IMG/VR virus record: IMGVR_UViG_3300021440_000003
Span: 1 to 64,000 of that record
DNA: 64,000 nt
Source: a virus
Reading direction: 5' to 3' (one strand)
Shown here: one piece after another, positions 40,821-50,538 of the stretch
Layout of the letters: each line of letters begins with the position of its first letter
Position numbering within the stretch: the stretch's first letter is position 1
Notes under the pieces: generated by a model
The model's input: only the letters and a program-made list of their open reading frames with translations
The model's database searches: none
Told to the model about the DNA's origin: nothing
Program-made: the position numbers and the translations under genes

Positions 40821-43800
40821 CGTTGCAAGGCTCCAGATTGTTCAAGTTGGTCCACCAAGCGGGCGTTGCCTGCCTGGACAGCTTGCCCGACCAGCGCCCG
40901 GATCTGGCCTTGGTCGGACCGGCTGTCAATGTTGACCACCAGATTCTGTGAGATGGTAACACCACCCATGCCGCCCAGCTTCTCAGCCGGTGTGATTACA
41001 CCCGAATTTGCACCAGTCATCAGGTAGTCTCGGCCACCCATGGAGAGCAACTCGGTACCACGCTCGTTCACTTCATAGACCGAGCGCGGGTTGACTGAGC
41101 CTCCAGATGCGAAGCCAGCCAGTGCCATCACCTCTGCGGATGCTCCGGAGTCGGACGTTACACCTCCACCAAACAAACCGGAGAACAGACCGCCAATATC
41201 GCCCTTGGCCAGAGACCCGCCAAGGGAGGACATGATGCCCCCGCCGACGCCGCCAAGCAGGTTGTCCATCATGCCCTTGACGATCACAGTGAGTGGGCGC
41301 TCCAGCAAGGCTTCTTGCAGGTAGTTGCGCAGCTTCTGGCCACCTTCCTTGCCGCCCTTGAGCAAGCTGGTGGTGATCGAGCTGGTCAACGCTGCGCTGG
41401 TGTCGGCGGTGAACTGCTTGATGTCGTTTTCGCGTTGGGTCTTCATCGCATTGACCTTGGCCATCTCGGCCCCGACCTCTCGGCGCTGGATAAGAGCCTG
41501 CTTGTTGGCTTCCGCCTTGATGCGATTGTCCACCGCGTCTTCCCACGACGTGCGGTTGCTGGCTGTCTCACTTTCGGCCAGTAGATTGCTCCACATGCGC
41601 TCGTTGTTCTGCGCCTCGGTCACCACTTTGTTGTAGCCTACCAGCTCGTCAGCGTACTTCTTCAGGTACTCGATCTTGGCCTTCGCCCCAGCAGCTTCGA
41701 CGTCAGTCATTCCAGCGGTGAACACCGTGGGCAGGGCATTCTCGGCAAGCTGCGCATCGTGCTTGTCCATGGCCAGCACAATCTTGTTGTACTCGCCTGT
41801 CGTGGCCTCCCGGTAACGCTTGAGGTCTTCGTAGCGGGCCAGTCGGGCACGCTCGTCTTCGGTACGGGCAGCGTCGCGCAGCGCCTTGCCCTGCGAGTTG
41901 TAGATGGCTTCCTTGGCAGCGGCCAGATCCTTGACCTTCATCTTGCCCAAGGCTTCCAGCTCTTTGGCAGTACCTTGGTTGATGGTGGCCACCTTCTCGT
42001 TGTACTCATCCTCGATGGACTTGACACTGGCAGCCACCGCCTCTGCGTGCGTGCGCAGACCGGCCTTTTCTTCAGCGTCGATCAAGCGGCGCTGGGACGC
42101 GTACGAGCTGGAGATTTCCTGCAAAGCGGAGGACAAGTCCTTCTTGGCGTACCCGAGGTACGGTGCTCCGGTGATGTTGTCTTTCAGAGACAGGTTACCA
42201 AATTGGTTCTTGGGTGCATTGAGTGCTTGGTTGTACTTAGTAGCCTCCGCCACCTCCTTAGACGCCAGCTTGTGCCCGGCGATCTGGAGATCAAGTTTCT
42301 TCTCAAGATCAATCAAGTCCGCGATCTGTGCGTCCAGGTCGGCCTTGCCCTGTACTCGGTTGTACCCGGTGCTGGCACTGAACGGTTCATTACCGGTAGA
42401 TGGCAGGTCCATGCGGTCGCGCTTGGCTTGCAGGGCTTCTCTGGACGACTTTGCGTCAGACTTCGCCTTACCGATGTCGCGCTCGCGCAACAAGTCCTCA
42501 AGGGAAATGTTGCGGCGCAGGGCTTCCGACTTGTCGTTGAGCGCCTTGGTCTCTTTCTCAAGCCGGTCGATCATCGCCTTGGCGGTGTTCTCAGCCAGGT
42601 TACTCTGCGCCGACTCCAGGGCCTTGCCACTGAACAAGTCGTACAGCTGCCATGCGGTGATGGCCAAGCCGATCACGGGCAGGAACCTGGAAATCCATGC
42701 GATTGTGGAAGCGACCCCGGTGGCGGCCGTCGTCATGGCAGAAGCGAACGCGGAGGTACCAGTGGCGGCCGTGGTCATGGCTGCGCCGACCGTGGTGACC
42801 TGCTGCGCCATGTTCATTTTGGACATGGCCGTCATGTCCACAGCCGTCTTCAACCCCAACATGGCAGAGGTAGAGGTCTGGATTCCCATGGCAAGTTGTG
42901 TGAACTGGCTTCCGGCGAACATGCTCAACTTGAGAGCCACCCAGCCCGCACCGACGACAGCCAGCACGTCAGCCCACTTCACCAGGAACACGATGGTTTC
43001 ACCGATGCCCACGATGAGCTTCTGAAGGCCAGACTGCATCTCCGACGACTGGAACATCTCGCGCAGTCGGGTGGACACGTCCAGGATGTAGGGCTGGGCC
43101 GAGGTGAAGGCTTCGACCAAGGCAGCCTGCCACGAGCTGGTCACCGACATCATCTGGTTCTTGCTCGTCAAGGCCAGCTCGGCAGCTGCTTGTGCCATGA
43201 AACCGAAGTGGTCCTCAATCTCGGCACGCATCTCCTGCGCCCGGGTCATGCCGCCGTACTTCTTCTGATCCTCGGCTGGCTTGGCCAGCGCATCAGATGC
43301 CTCCACGATCAGCTTACCACCACGCTCGCTGGTCAAGGTGTGGCGCAAGCGTTGGCGCTCCTGCGCGTCTCCGATCTTGTTGATGGCGACCGTGTACTCC
43401 TCGGCCAAGGTCAGCAAGTCCTTGAACTTCTTGGTGTTCTCGTCCAGGGCGCTGAACTTCAGCTTGTCCATGGCGTCTTGGGCAGACTTAGACCTACCAG
43501 ACATATCCACATACATATTGCGCAGCGCCGTACCAGCGCTGGAGCCGCCAATGTTCAAGTTGTTGAGCATGGCCACACCGAGGGCCACGTCCTCCAGGCT
43601 GACGCCATATTCCTTGTGCACCACCGAGGCGGTTTTCATGGCTTCGGTGATCGACTCGACAGAGGCTTTGGAGGTGGCCGCTGTCTTGGCGATCACATCC
43701 CCCACGTAGGAGAAGCTGCGGGCGTCCAAGTTGAAGGCCGTGGCAATACCCGTCAGCGCCTCGGCGGCTTTCTTGGAGTCCACGTCACCGGCCACCGATA

Positions 43801-45028
43801 GATTCAGCACGTCACGGATGGCATAGCTGGCGTCGGTGGCATTCTGCCCGGCCAAAGCCAACGTCTTCATGCCCTCGGCAATCGCTTGGGGGCCGATGGG
43901 GCCAGACCGGGCCATCTCCAGCATCTGAGACGTCAGGGCGGCTGTATCGGCTGTGGTGTACTGCGCCAGCACGCGCATGGTTTCCAGCGTGTGATTGACC
44001 TCGGAACCCTGCTTGATCGTCTGCACAAAGGCGTTGCTGATCGCCGCGCCAGCGAGCAAGGGACCCATGCGGCCCCACGTCAGCCAGAGCAAGTCGAATC
44101 CGCTGGCCAAGCCCCGGGCGGCGGAGCGCGCGTCGTTGGCGTGCAACGCGAAACTTTGCAGGTTCGTGTTCGTCAGCTGCGTCAAGGGGGCCATCTTGGC
44201 CTTCTTGGCAGACAGCGACTCCACCTGAGCGCTCAAGTTGGACAAGGAGCCAGTCGCCTGTGCGGCAGCCACGGCACTCTGGCCAAAACTTTGGGTCAGG
44301 GCGTCCGCCGATTGGCCGGAGTCGAGCCCGCGTAGGACTCGGCCCTGTACTCGGTACTGAGCACGGGGGTCCATCTGTGCGTATCGGTCGTCCAGCGACA
44401 GTCTCAACCGTTGCGACATGGTTGTGTAGCTGCCGGACGCAGCATCCGTTGCCGCCTTAACTTGGGCCTGGATACCGACGAACCGTGAGGTCTCAGCGTT
44501 CAGCGCCGCTTGATTGGCTACCTGGATCTCACCTTGGGTAGCCCGCATACGCATGTTTGCCAACCACTTGTCGGCATTTTCACGGGTATCTGCGTCTCCC
44601 AGCATCTGGGTCGTGCCCACCTTGGTCTTCAAGCGGAGCAACCACTTGTCTGCACCCTTGCTTGAGCCTTCATCGAACCCATCCCCGAACGCCTTGCCAG
44701 CATCCGCCCCCGCCTTGGCCGCAGGCGTACGCACATTGCCAAGCGAATTGGCGATCTGGTTGGAAATCTGTGTGCCCATCTGGCCAAAGGTCACCACAAA
44801 GGTGCTGGCCAAGGCTTCGATGCTGCGCGTCATTCCGGCTACGCCGGACGACATATTGTTCATTGCAGTCGCCATCTGCATGATGGCTTCGCGGGACTCT
44901 GTAACCGCCGTGCGCGTAGCACCCTGCGATTTGGTCATGCGGTTGCTGTTGGTCGTTATCTTGTCGATAGCATCCGCAATACGCTCTAAAGCTACAGCAT
45001 TTTGCGTGATCTCAACAGAGGTTGTCAT
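40817..45028 (-). CDS. Tail tape measure protein
   Basis: The product has 1403 residues. A TP901-type core (about 290-500, with RDVLNLSVAGDVDSKKAAEALTG split across helices) is followed by hydrophobic segments around 670-780, long coiled coils and a C-terminal GGRDYLMTGANSG region. It sets tail length and is ejected at infection. ATG at 45028 was chosen because the upstream in-frame ATG at 45061 lies in a terminator stem. Confidence 0.88.
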   Translation of the reverse strand: MTTSVEITQNAVALERIADAIDKITTNSNRMTKSQGATRTAVTESREAIMQMATAMNNMSSGVAGMTRSIEALASTFVVTFGQMGTQISNQIANSLGNVRTPAAKAGADAGKAFGDGFDEGSSKGADKWLLRLKTKVGTTQMLGDADTRENADKWLANMRMRATQGEIQVANQAALNAETSRFVGIQAQVKAATDAASGSYTTMSQRLRLSLDDRYAQMDPRAQYRVQGRVLRGLDSGQSADALTQSFGQSAVAAAQATGSLSNLSAQVESLSAKKAKMAPLTQLTNTNLQSFALHANDARSAARGLASGFDLLWLTWGRMGPLLAGAAISNAFVQTIKQGSEVNHTLETMRVLAQYTTADTAALTSQMLEMARSGPIGPQAIAEGMKTLALAGQNATDASYAIRDVLNLSVAGDVDSKKAAEALTGIATAFNLDARSFSYVGDVIAKTAATSKASVESITEAMKTASVVHKEYGVSLEDVALGVAMLNNLNIGGSSAGTALRNMYVDMSGRSKSAQDAMDKLKFSALDENTKKFKDLLTLAEEYTVAINKIGDAQERQRLRHTLTSERGGKLIVEASDALAKPAEDQKKYGGMTRAQEMRAEIEDHFGFMAQAAAELALTSKNQMMSVTSSWQAALVEAFTSAQPYILDVSTRLREMFQSSEMQSGLQKLIVGIGETIVFLVKWADVLAVVGAGWVALKLSMFAGSQFTQLAMGIQTSTSAMLGLKTAVDMTAMSKMNMAQQVTTVGAAMTTAATGTSAFASAMTTAATGVASTIAWISRFLPVIGLAITAWQLYDLFSGKALESAQSNLAENTAKAMIDRLEKETKALNDKSEALRRNISLEDLLRERDIGKAKSDAKSSREALQAKRDRMDLPSTGNEPFSASTGYNRVQGKADLDAQIADLIDLEKKLDLQIAGHKLASKEVAEATKYNQALNAPKNQFGNLSLKDNITGAPYLGYAKKDLSSALQEISSSYASQRRLIDAEEKAGLRTHAEAVAASVKSIEDEYNEKVATINQGTAKELEALGKMKVKDLAAAKEAIYNSQGKALRDAARTEDERARLARYEDLKRYREATTGEYNKIVLAMDKHDAQLAENALPTVFTAGMTDVEAAGAKAKIEYLKKYADELVGYNKVVTEAQNNERMWSNLLAESETASNRTSWEDAVDNRIKAEANKQALIQRREVGAEMAKVNAMKTQRENDIKQFTADTSAALTSSITTSLLKGGKEGGQKLRNYLQEALLERPLTVIVKGMMDNLLGGVGGGIMSSLGGSLAKGDIGGLFSGLFGGGVTSDSGASAEVMALAGFASGGSVNPRSVYEVNERGTELLSMGGRDYLMTGANSGVITPAEKLGGMGGVTISQNLVVNIDSRSDQGQIRALVGQAVQAGNARLVDQLEQSGALQR

Positions 45029-45034
45029 GGCATG

Positions 45035-45064
45035 AAAATGGCGGGTTATAGGCCCCGCCATTTT
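45035..45064 (-). terminator. Rho-independent terminator before the tape measure gene
   Basis: On the minus strand AAAATGGCGGG, loop GCCTATAA, CCCGCCATTTT. The stem with flanking A and T runs can work in both directions. It would lower tape-measure expression relative to the abundant tube and chaperone genes upstream. Confidence 0.65.
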
Positions 45065-45067
45065 AGC

Positions 45068-45816
45068 TCAGGAAGTAGCTTTCGCTGCTGCCGCCCGCTT
45101 GGCATACTGCACGTCAAGCCATATTCGGTCGAACATGAAGACGTATTCACGCAGTTCTTCGCTGTCTGTCACCGACAACTGGTGCAGTTGGCAGTGGGCA
45201 AGCAGCTCAGACACGGGTATTGGAAGCGGCTGGCCCTCTGTGTACGCCCGGCTACGGGCCAGCTCTTGGTACTGGTCGTAGTAGTAAGCAAGGTGGGGCT
45301 CCAGAGTAGGTGCAGTCAGCAGAGCTTTTGGGACAATCCCCATCTCCTCTGCTGTCTTCTGCAAGAACTCCATCTGGTCGCCCCACTCAGCGAGCCACTC
45401 GAACAGCTCCCTTACTTTTTTGCGTCGGCCTCGTCCTGCTCGGTTTTGAAGTTGGCCATCTCAGATGCTTGGACGTGGACCCATTCCCGGAAGTCCTTGA
45501 CGCCAAGCAGCAGCTTGGCGTTGGCCTTGCTGTACTCCAGCTTCTCGCCTTTGAAGGTCATGTCACCGCGCCAGCCAAGCAGGATGGTTTCGGCGTATGT
45601 GTCAACAGTGATTTCATCAGACTTCTGCTCGGCCGCATCCGATTTGGTCTCGATCACGCGCTTGTGCAGCTTGTACTGCTGGGCAAACATCTTGGCGAAT
45701 TTCTTGTTGCCGAAGCGGGCAATCAAGAACTCAACGTCGCCAGCATAGGGGACCCATGTGCCGGATTCTTCAGCAGCGGTGTCAGTTGCAAAGTCAGAAA
45801 AGATGTCGATGGACAT
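45068..45816 (-). CDS. Tail assembly chaperone GT, made by -1 frameshift
   Basis: The G frame from 45816 slips back one base at A-AAA-AAG (45421-45415) and continues in the frame that ends at 45068. The joined protein is about 248 residues, with junction KKVRELFEWLAEW. This is the classical G/GT arrangement that guides assembly of tail tube around the tape measure. The second frame has no well-placed start of its own near the overlap; an internal ATG at 45373 exists but lacks a convincing ribosome site. Confidence 0.85.
45412..45816 (-). CDS. Tail assembly chaperone G
   Basis: The product has 134 residues ending D-A-K-K. It is the unshifted product, made in excess over GT. Acidic with a helical C-terminal half. 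The gene lies between tail tube and tape measure as in lambda. Confidence 0.85.
   Translation of the reverse strand: MSIDIFSDFATDTAAEESGTWVPYAGDVEFLIARFGNKKFAKMFAQQYKLHKRVIETKSDAAEQKSDEITVDTYAETILLGWRGDMTFKGEKLEYSKANAKLLLGVKDFREWVHVQASEMANFKTEQDEADAKK
45415..45421 (-). promoter_or_regulatory. A-AAA-AAG slippery heptamer
   Basis: In frame the codons are GCA-AAA-AAG-TAA. The heptamer is the strongest known bacterial -1 slip sequence, placed immediately before the G stop, and the -1 frame is open for the whole T part. A possible stem follows (GAGC/GCTC). Confidence 0.88.
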
Positions 45817-45856
45817 TGAATGTTCTCCAGGGTTAAAGACCCTCGAATTTTAGAGC

Positions 45857-45882
45857 AAAAAACACGGGCGCAAGCGCCCGTG
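45857..45882 (-). terminator. Strong rho-independent terminator after tail tube gene
   Basis: Minus strand CACGGGCG, loop CTTG, CGCCCGTG, then TTTTTTG. The 8-bp GC stem with six U residues should terminate most transcripts after the major tail protein, leaving chaperone and tape measure genes dependent on read-through or another promoter. Confidence 0.8.
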
Positions 45883-45915
45883 AATGGTCATGTGAATGAC
45901 CCCCCAGAGAACTCT

Positions 45916-47130
45916 TTAGACGACGGCCACACCCACGCGGTCGATGAAGACCAGTTGACGCAGGGTGGAGTCAGCATTGGATGCGTCGCGCAAGGCTGTG
46001 AAGCTCACGCTGGCCATCAAGTCCTGATCTTTGCCGCCAGCCACCACTTTGTGGGTGCTGATGTTGGCCACAGGAATCGTGAACACATAGCCGTTGCCGG
46101 AACCGTCCACCGAGCTGAACACCAGCTCGGTGTTGGTGTTGTTCAGGAAACGGTCGAAGATCGAACCATCGGCGAAGTAGATCTCAGCTTGCAGCGTCAG
46201 GTTGATGTTGCCAGAGCCAAGGCCAACAGGACCCAAGCTGCACAAGGCGTTCTGCTCGCGCAGCGAGTTGTCGTAGGACATGCTGATGGATTTCACCAGG
46301 CTCAGGGGTGCGCCGTTTTCCCACAGCACGCAAGAGCTGCCAGACACACCAGAATGCACGTCGTACGTGTACGAAGGCGTAGCGGCGCTGGGCAGCAGAG
46401 TGGAGGTGCTGCGACCGACACCGGAGCCTTTGAAGTCGAACTTGATGCTGGACAAGCCGCCCTGCGACAAAGCCACATCCATCTTGGACGGGGTTTGGCC
46501 GGTGTACTTGAAGAACTGGCCCACATCGTTCAATTCTTTCTGGAAAGTGAACGAGGTCTGGGTGGTGCCGTTGGTCAAGCGGCTGGACTGGACGGCCACA
46601 CCGGCGACAGCAGTACCGGCCACAGCAGGGGTGTTGGCATCCAACGTGATGACGGTAGCGGTGGGAGCCGTGGTCTTGCTGACGCGCAGAATCTTGCCGT
46701 TGTTGGCGTTCGCACCAGCGGAGACGCGGAACCACTGACCCTTCTTCAAGCCGGTGAAGGCGCTGGAGCCTGTGGGGGCAGCCGAGGCAGTGATCGTAGT
46801 GGCAGTGAAGTCAGCCGTGAAGGTGGCACCCACACCGTTGGTACCATACACCGTGTATGCGCTTTGCAGGGCAGCAGACATCAAGCGGTCAAACTCGGCG
46901 TATTGCAGCTCGCCGCCAATGCCCCCGGAGCTGGAGGCCGACACAGGGACCATAGAGCTTACGGAACGGTAGGCGTTGATCTCTTTGGACATCTCTTTGG
47001 AGATGCTGTAATCGAACGACTCGTCGAGCACGCGCAGGGCATAGACGGTGCCAGAAGCAGGCGTAACACCAAAGGTGGCTTCGGGGATGTACGATACGTT
47101 CAGGCGGGAAGAAGAAGCTAAGGTAGGCAT
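45916..47130 (-). CDS. Major tail tube protein
   Basis: The product has 404 residues. IPEATFGVTPASG and LRVLDESFDYSISKEM near the start are typical of the phage tail tube group. The centre holds an Ig-like or beta-sandwich insertion. ATG at 47130 has TGGAG eight bases before it; a GTG two codons earlier is an alternative. Followed by a strong terminator, as expected for an abundant virion protein. Confidence 0.87.
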   Translation of the reverse strand: MPTLASSSRLNVSYIPEATFGVTPASGTVYALRVLDESFDYSISKEMSKEINAYRSVSSMVPVSASSSGGIGGELQYAEFDRLMSAALQSAYTVYGTNGVGATFTADFTATTITASAAPTGSSAFTGLKKGQWFRVSAGANANNGKILRVSKTTAPTATVITLDANTPAVAGTAVAGVAVQSSRLTNGTTQTSFTFQKELNDVGQFFKYTGQTPSKMDVALSQGGLSSIKFDFKGSGVGRSTSTLLPSAATPSYTYDVHSGVSGSSCVLWENGAPLSLVKSISMSYDNSLREQNALCSLGPVGLGSGNINLTLQAEIYFADGSIFDRFLNNTNTELVFSSVDGSGNGYVFTIPVANISTHKVVAGGKDQDLMASVSFTALRDASNADSTLRQLVFIDRVGVAVV

Positions 47131-47172
47131 GTTCACACTCCAGGTTGGTGACCCGTAGTGTAAGGCGCTGAC

Positions 47173-47259
47173 CTACCGTTGAATATCCGCGAACGCCGAT
47201 AGTGCTCCGGCTGTCAGACGTTCCTGAGTGTTGTTGTCACAAAAGCACTGAACCGTCAT
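47173..47259 (-). CDS. Possible mini-protein
   Basis: The frame has 28 residues (MTVQCFCDNNTQ onward) and begins by ATGA overlap with the preceding gene. The overlap style is the only evidence. It lies in the short leader of the tail tube gene. Confidence 0.3.
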   Translation of the reverse strand: MTVQCFCDNNTQERLTAGALSAFADIQR

Positions 47260-47744
47260 TCACCATATACCTTTGGCCAGCCGAATGATATATTGTGCAG
47301 CCACACGGCACTGGCAGTTGGAGCGGCCATCACGGCAGCTTTGTGAATCTCGGCCACCTTGAAAATCTCACCATCGGATGTGGCTGCGGCGAGAAAGATC
47401 TGGTGTGCAAGTTCTGGGGTCATCTGTACAAAGCTACCATCCATTGTTTTCCACAGGATAGTGGTAGGCATGTTGGACCCCATCAGCATAAGACCAATAT
47501 GCTGTGATCTGGACGTTAGGTCGCTGTGGAACCATTTACCATTGACTTGGTATCCACCTTCAAGAGTTCTACGGTCCCTCTCGGATTTTATGTCTTCCCA
47601 CCTCTTGGCTTTCAGCTTAGGAAGCTCAACTAAGTCAAGCACGTCGGTATCTTGCAGTGGTACACAACCTTCAGGTAGTAGATTCTCATTTTCGTTAGAA
47701 TCTATGAAGATAATCTCATTAGATGTGGTTCTATAGTATGGCAT
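47256..47744 (-). CDS. DUF4376-like tail-associated protein
   Basis: The product has 162 residues. KWFHSDLTSRSQHIGLML and FVQMTPELAHQIFLAA follow the DUF4376 pattern found in fibre assembly and tail-associated proteins. TAATG joins it to the propeller gene. Base composition is more A+T-rich than surrounding head genes, suggesting acquisition with that fibre. Confidence 0.65.
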   Translation of the reverse strand: MPYYRTTSNEIIFIDSNENENLLPEGCVPLQDTDVLDLVELPKLKAKRWEDIKSERDRRTLEGGYQVNGKWFHSDLTSRSQHIGLMLMGSNMPTTILWKTMDGSFVQMTPELAHQIFLAAATSDGEIFKVAEIHKAAVMAAPTASAVWLHNISFGWPKVYGE

Positions 47745-49117
47745 TATGCTGTCCTAGCGTACCATGAATAACCGGCTGTTAACGAAGTTGGGGCTGTACT
47801 ACCTATACCATTAGGAGTCGATAGTGTAGACGCAACTTTATAAAGCTGAGATGGTGTCGTAGATTGTGTCATCAAAAAATACGTACCATTATATGCTATA
47901 GTTGATGGGGAGGATTCAGAATTAGTTGGTGTAGTAGTATGCACATTCCAAGTCACTCCATCAGCACTGTAGATTAGATTCCCTGGTACTTTCATCCAGA
48001 AATACCCACTAGCAAATATAAGCCCACCTTGGTTAGCTTGGTATGTGAGTGTATATGGAAGTGTAGCTACATTAGACCAAGTGATACCATCGGTAGACCT
48101 ATATACGTTACCACCAGTATCTAGTATTAGGAAATATGAGCTTCCGAAAACGATACCCAACGCATACTTACCGTTCGAGAATACCTGAGTTGCGTTTGTA
48201 AATGTGATACCGTCAGTACTTACGTATGAGTACCCATACCCACCGCTAAACCCAACAGTTGCAAATTTAGTACCGCTCCAACAAATATATGACGATTGGT
48301 TAAGGTTAGTAGCACCTGCTGACCATGTTATACCATCTGTACTATAGTACTGTGGCGCAGCATTACTATTACCAAGTACGAACCTAGTACCATTCCAGAT
48401 ACCCTGCTGCATCCAGCCGTTATAGTATCCTCCTGGACCATTTGTGGTTCTAGTCGTCCATGTGGCTCCACCGTCTGCGCTGGTGTAAAATAAAGTAGTC
48501 GAGCCAGTAGACAATACTATTAAGCTACCGCTAGACATTAGAGTAGCATAAGCAATGGTTGCACCATTAACGCTGCGGGCAGTCCAAACTATACCATCTG
48601 AACTGGTGTATACAGCTGGGTTAACATTAGGTACAAATGCAATCCATCGAGTGCCATCGTATATGATCTGCCCCCCAGACACCATACTGGAGGCATTTCC
48701 GAAGTTGACGTTAGACCCGTAAGAAACATACTTAGAGTTAAGTTGCTGCAAATTATGGTAATTAGCGTCGTAGGTTAGTGAAGTACCATTTAATACGGTG
48801 AACTTACCGGTACCTAGTGTAAGTAGATTAGATGTGCTTGGATACACGATAGCATCGTTAATTGCTACTTCTACTAATGCACCACCAGACCCACCTGTGG
48901 CACTCAAAGTACCTGCCGATAGGGTCAAGCCTGTACCTACCGAGATTTCTTCGATGGCACCAGTACCGGCAGTGGTTCGTCCAGCCAGCCGTGCAGCTTG
49001 CATCGTCAGGCCGCTGGACCCGATAGCCCCGGCTACGGCTACGCCGGACACAGAATCGCCAGCGGGCAACTCTTGGAGTTGCCCGCTGACCAGTACCAGA
49101 GGCTTGCGGATTGCCAT
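47744..49117 (-). CDS. Fibre with Asp-box beta-propeller
   Basis: The product has 457 residues. After an N-terminal fibre segment (to about 90), Asp-box repeats recur: SSDGIVWT, SADGGATWT, STDGITWS, STDGITFT, STDGITWS and SADGVTWN. Six or seven blades make a sialidase-like propeller, a fold that binds or cleaves glycans. No catalytic residues can be assigned. The repeat part is clearly A+T-rich. A receptor-binding role is inferred. Confidence 0.7.
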   Translation of the reverse strand: MAIRKPLVLVSGQLQELPAGDSVSGVAVAGAIGSSGLTMQAARLAGRTTAGTGAIEEISVGTGLTLSAGTLSATGGSGGALVEVAINDAIVYPSTSNLLTLGTGKFTVLNGTSLTYDANYHNLQQLNSKYVSYGSNVNFGNASSMVSGGQIIYDGTRWIAFVPNVNPAVYTSSDGIVWTARSVNGATIAYATLMSSGSLIVLSTGSTTLFYTSADGGATWTTRTTNGPGGYYNGWMQQGIWNGTRFVLGNSNAAPQYYSTDGITWSAGATNLNQSSYICWSGTKFATVGFSGGYGYSYVSTDGITFTNATQVFSNGKYALGIVFGSSYFLILDTGGNVYRSTDGITWSNVATLPYTLTYQANQGGLIFASGYFWMKVPGNLIYSADGVTWNVHTTTPTNSESSPSTIAYNGTYFLMTQSTTPSQLYKVASTLSTPNGIGSTAPTSLTAGYSWYARTA

Positions 49118-49719
49118 TACGCCAGAACTACGGGTGGGTCAGACTGAAAGTTGATGGCCGTCGCGCTAATGGCAAATCCAATGCGCTGCGCCACATTGCC
49201 AGCGCCTGACGGGGCGGTGGAGGTGGCTCCCCCGGCTGTGGTGTTCAGGTATACCACACCTGGGGTTGCACCAGACACAGCAGTGTTGGTACCCTCGAAG
49301 TACACGGTGGCCTGTGCGCCAGAGGCCACCGCAGCCAGCACGAAGCCGTGGGCCTCTTTACCTGCGGTCGTGGCGTCGGCCTTGCGAACCTTCGCGCCAG
49401 CGGAGTTCCACACGTTCACGAAGTCTCCAGCGGCCAGTGCCTCGGATGCAGTGATAGATGCTGTATCGTCACCAAAACCGACAGGCATCATCGTCGCGTC
49501 GATGCGCCCAGAGCCGTCGAGCGCCACCACCTTGCCGGAGCTGGGCGCACCAGTAGAGGAAGTCGTGCTGTTAACGATGGTGGTGTCGAGCACCCCGGAT
49601 GCGTTCAGAGCGGGGACTTTGTTTGCGTCGGCCGCGCCAGCCGAGGTAGTCAGTGCGGCCTCCTCGGTAAGTACGCCCGATGCGTTCTTGAGGAATTTTT
49701 TGCTAGATGCGGTTCCCAT
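49117..49719 (-). CDS. Head or tail fibre with repetitive stalk
   Basis: The product has 200 residues. NASGVLTEEAAL and ALNASGVLDTTIV are stalk-like repeats rich in A, S, T and G, followed by a beta domain with AAGDFVNVWNSAGAKVRKA. Similar proteins decorate phage heads or collars. It overlaps the propeller gene by one base, and the two may assemble together. Confidence 0.6.
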   Translation of the reverse strand: MGTASSKKFLKNASGVLTEEAALTTSAGAADANKVPALNASGVLDTTIVNSTTSSTGAPSSGKVVALDGSGRIDATMMPVGFGDDTASITASEALAAGDFVNVWNSAGAKVRKADATTAGKEAHGFVLAAVASGAQATVYFEGTNTAVSGATPGVVYLNTTAGGATSTAPSGAGNVAQRIGFAISATAINFQSDPPVVLA

Positions 49720-49732
49720 TTCACAACCCCTT

Positions 49733-50533
49733 TCAGGTCAAAATCAATGGCATTTGAATGTCTACGATGATTGTAGACGGAGTTTTGGCACTTGCCACCA
49801 CAAGGGAGAAAGCAGCCGGTTGCACTGGGGGAATTTGGGTGAGCGTCCCGTTTGCACCAAGGAAAATTGGGAGGTTGACGTCCCAGTTCCAAGATGGCTC
49901 ACTGATCTCTCCAAGTCGAAGAACGGTAAGCAAGGTGCCTGCGAGTGCAGCCCCCGTGCTCATACCGGCGACCTTCGGTGCATGGTCGATCATTGTATTG
50001 TCGGCGTAGATGAACTGACCAAGGGCGTCGAACGTCACCATGCGGTGGCCGCCCACAGCCATACCGGCTGGCAGTGTGAAAGTTGGGGCAACCACCAAGG
50101 TGGTGTTGGACGGGCCAGTGGCTGTTTCGTCGTACCAAAAAGGAATCACCATGCCGATGCTCAACCACCCGTCCACGGGCTTCGACGGAGGCAGAGGCTT
50201 GGCACCCATCGTTCGGATGGGCGTCAGCATGTCCGTCATATGCAAGGCGGGGTAGAAGTGGTCGAGGATCTCGTTGGCGGCTCGGGTACCCTTACCGACC
50301 TTCACCATTCCCTCCAGGAGAATGTTGCCCATCATTCGGTGGATGGGGTTCGCCGACAAGTCCACCTGCCAACCGTCCCGGAACTGGGTGCTCACGCGCA
50401 AAAATGCGTTGGACTGTGCCCCAAGGTTCAACAGCAGGTTGTCATACTCGACGCCCAGCGCGGCACCAGACCAGCTCGTCCTGCGAGCTTCCACAGCGGT
50501 GCGGATAGCGGTGCGTATGGCTTCTGTGCTCAT
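49733..50533 (-). CDS. Tail terminator-like protein (DUF4128 type) with extra domain
   Basis: The product has 266 residues. The first 140 match the tail-terminator layout: helix RTAIRTAVEARR, then VEYDNLLLNL, AFLRVSTQFRDG, and helix TRAANEILDHFYPAL. The second half is an additional beta-rich domain that is not part of the usual family. It would cap the finished tail tube. Confidence 0.6.
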   Translation of the reverse strand: MSTEAIRTAIRTAVEARRTSWSGAALGVEYDNLLLNLGAQSNAFLRVSTQFRDGWQVDLSANPIHRMMGNILLEGMVKVGKGTRAANEILDHFYPALHMTDMLTPIRTMGAKPLPPSKPVDGWLSIGMVIPFWYDETATGPSNTTLVVAPTFTLPAGMAVGGHRMVTFDALGQFIYADNTMIDHAPKVAGMSTGAALAGTLLTVLRLGEISEPSWNWDVNLPIFLGANGTLTQIPPVQPAAFSLVVASAKTPSTIIVDIQMPLILT

Positions 50534-50538
50534 TTGGT

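Noticed and set aside
45028-45061. Tape measure start at 45061
   Set aside because: That ATG lies in the stem of a terminator hairpin; 45028 is the next in-frame ATG and gives a normal protein start.
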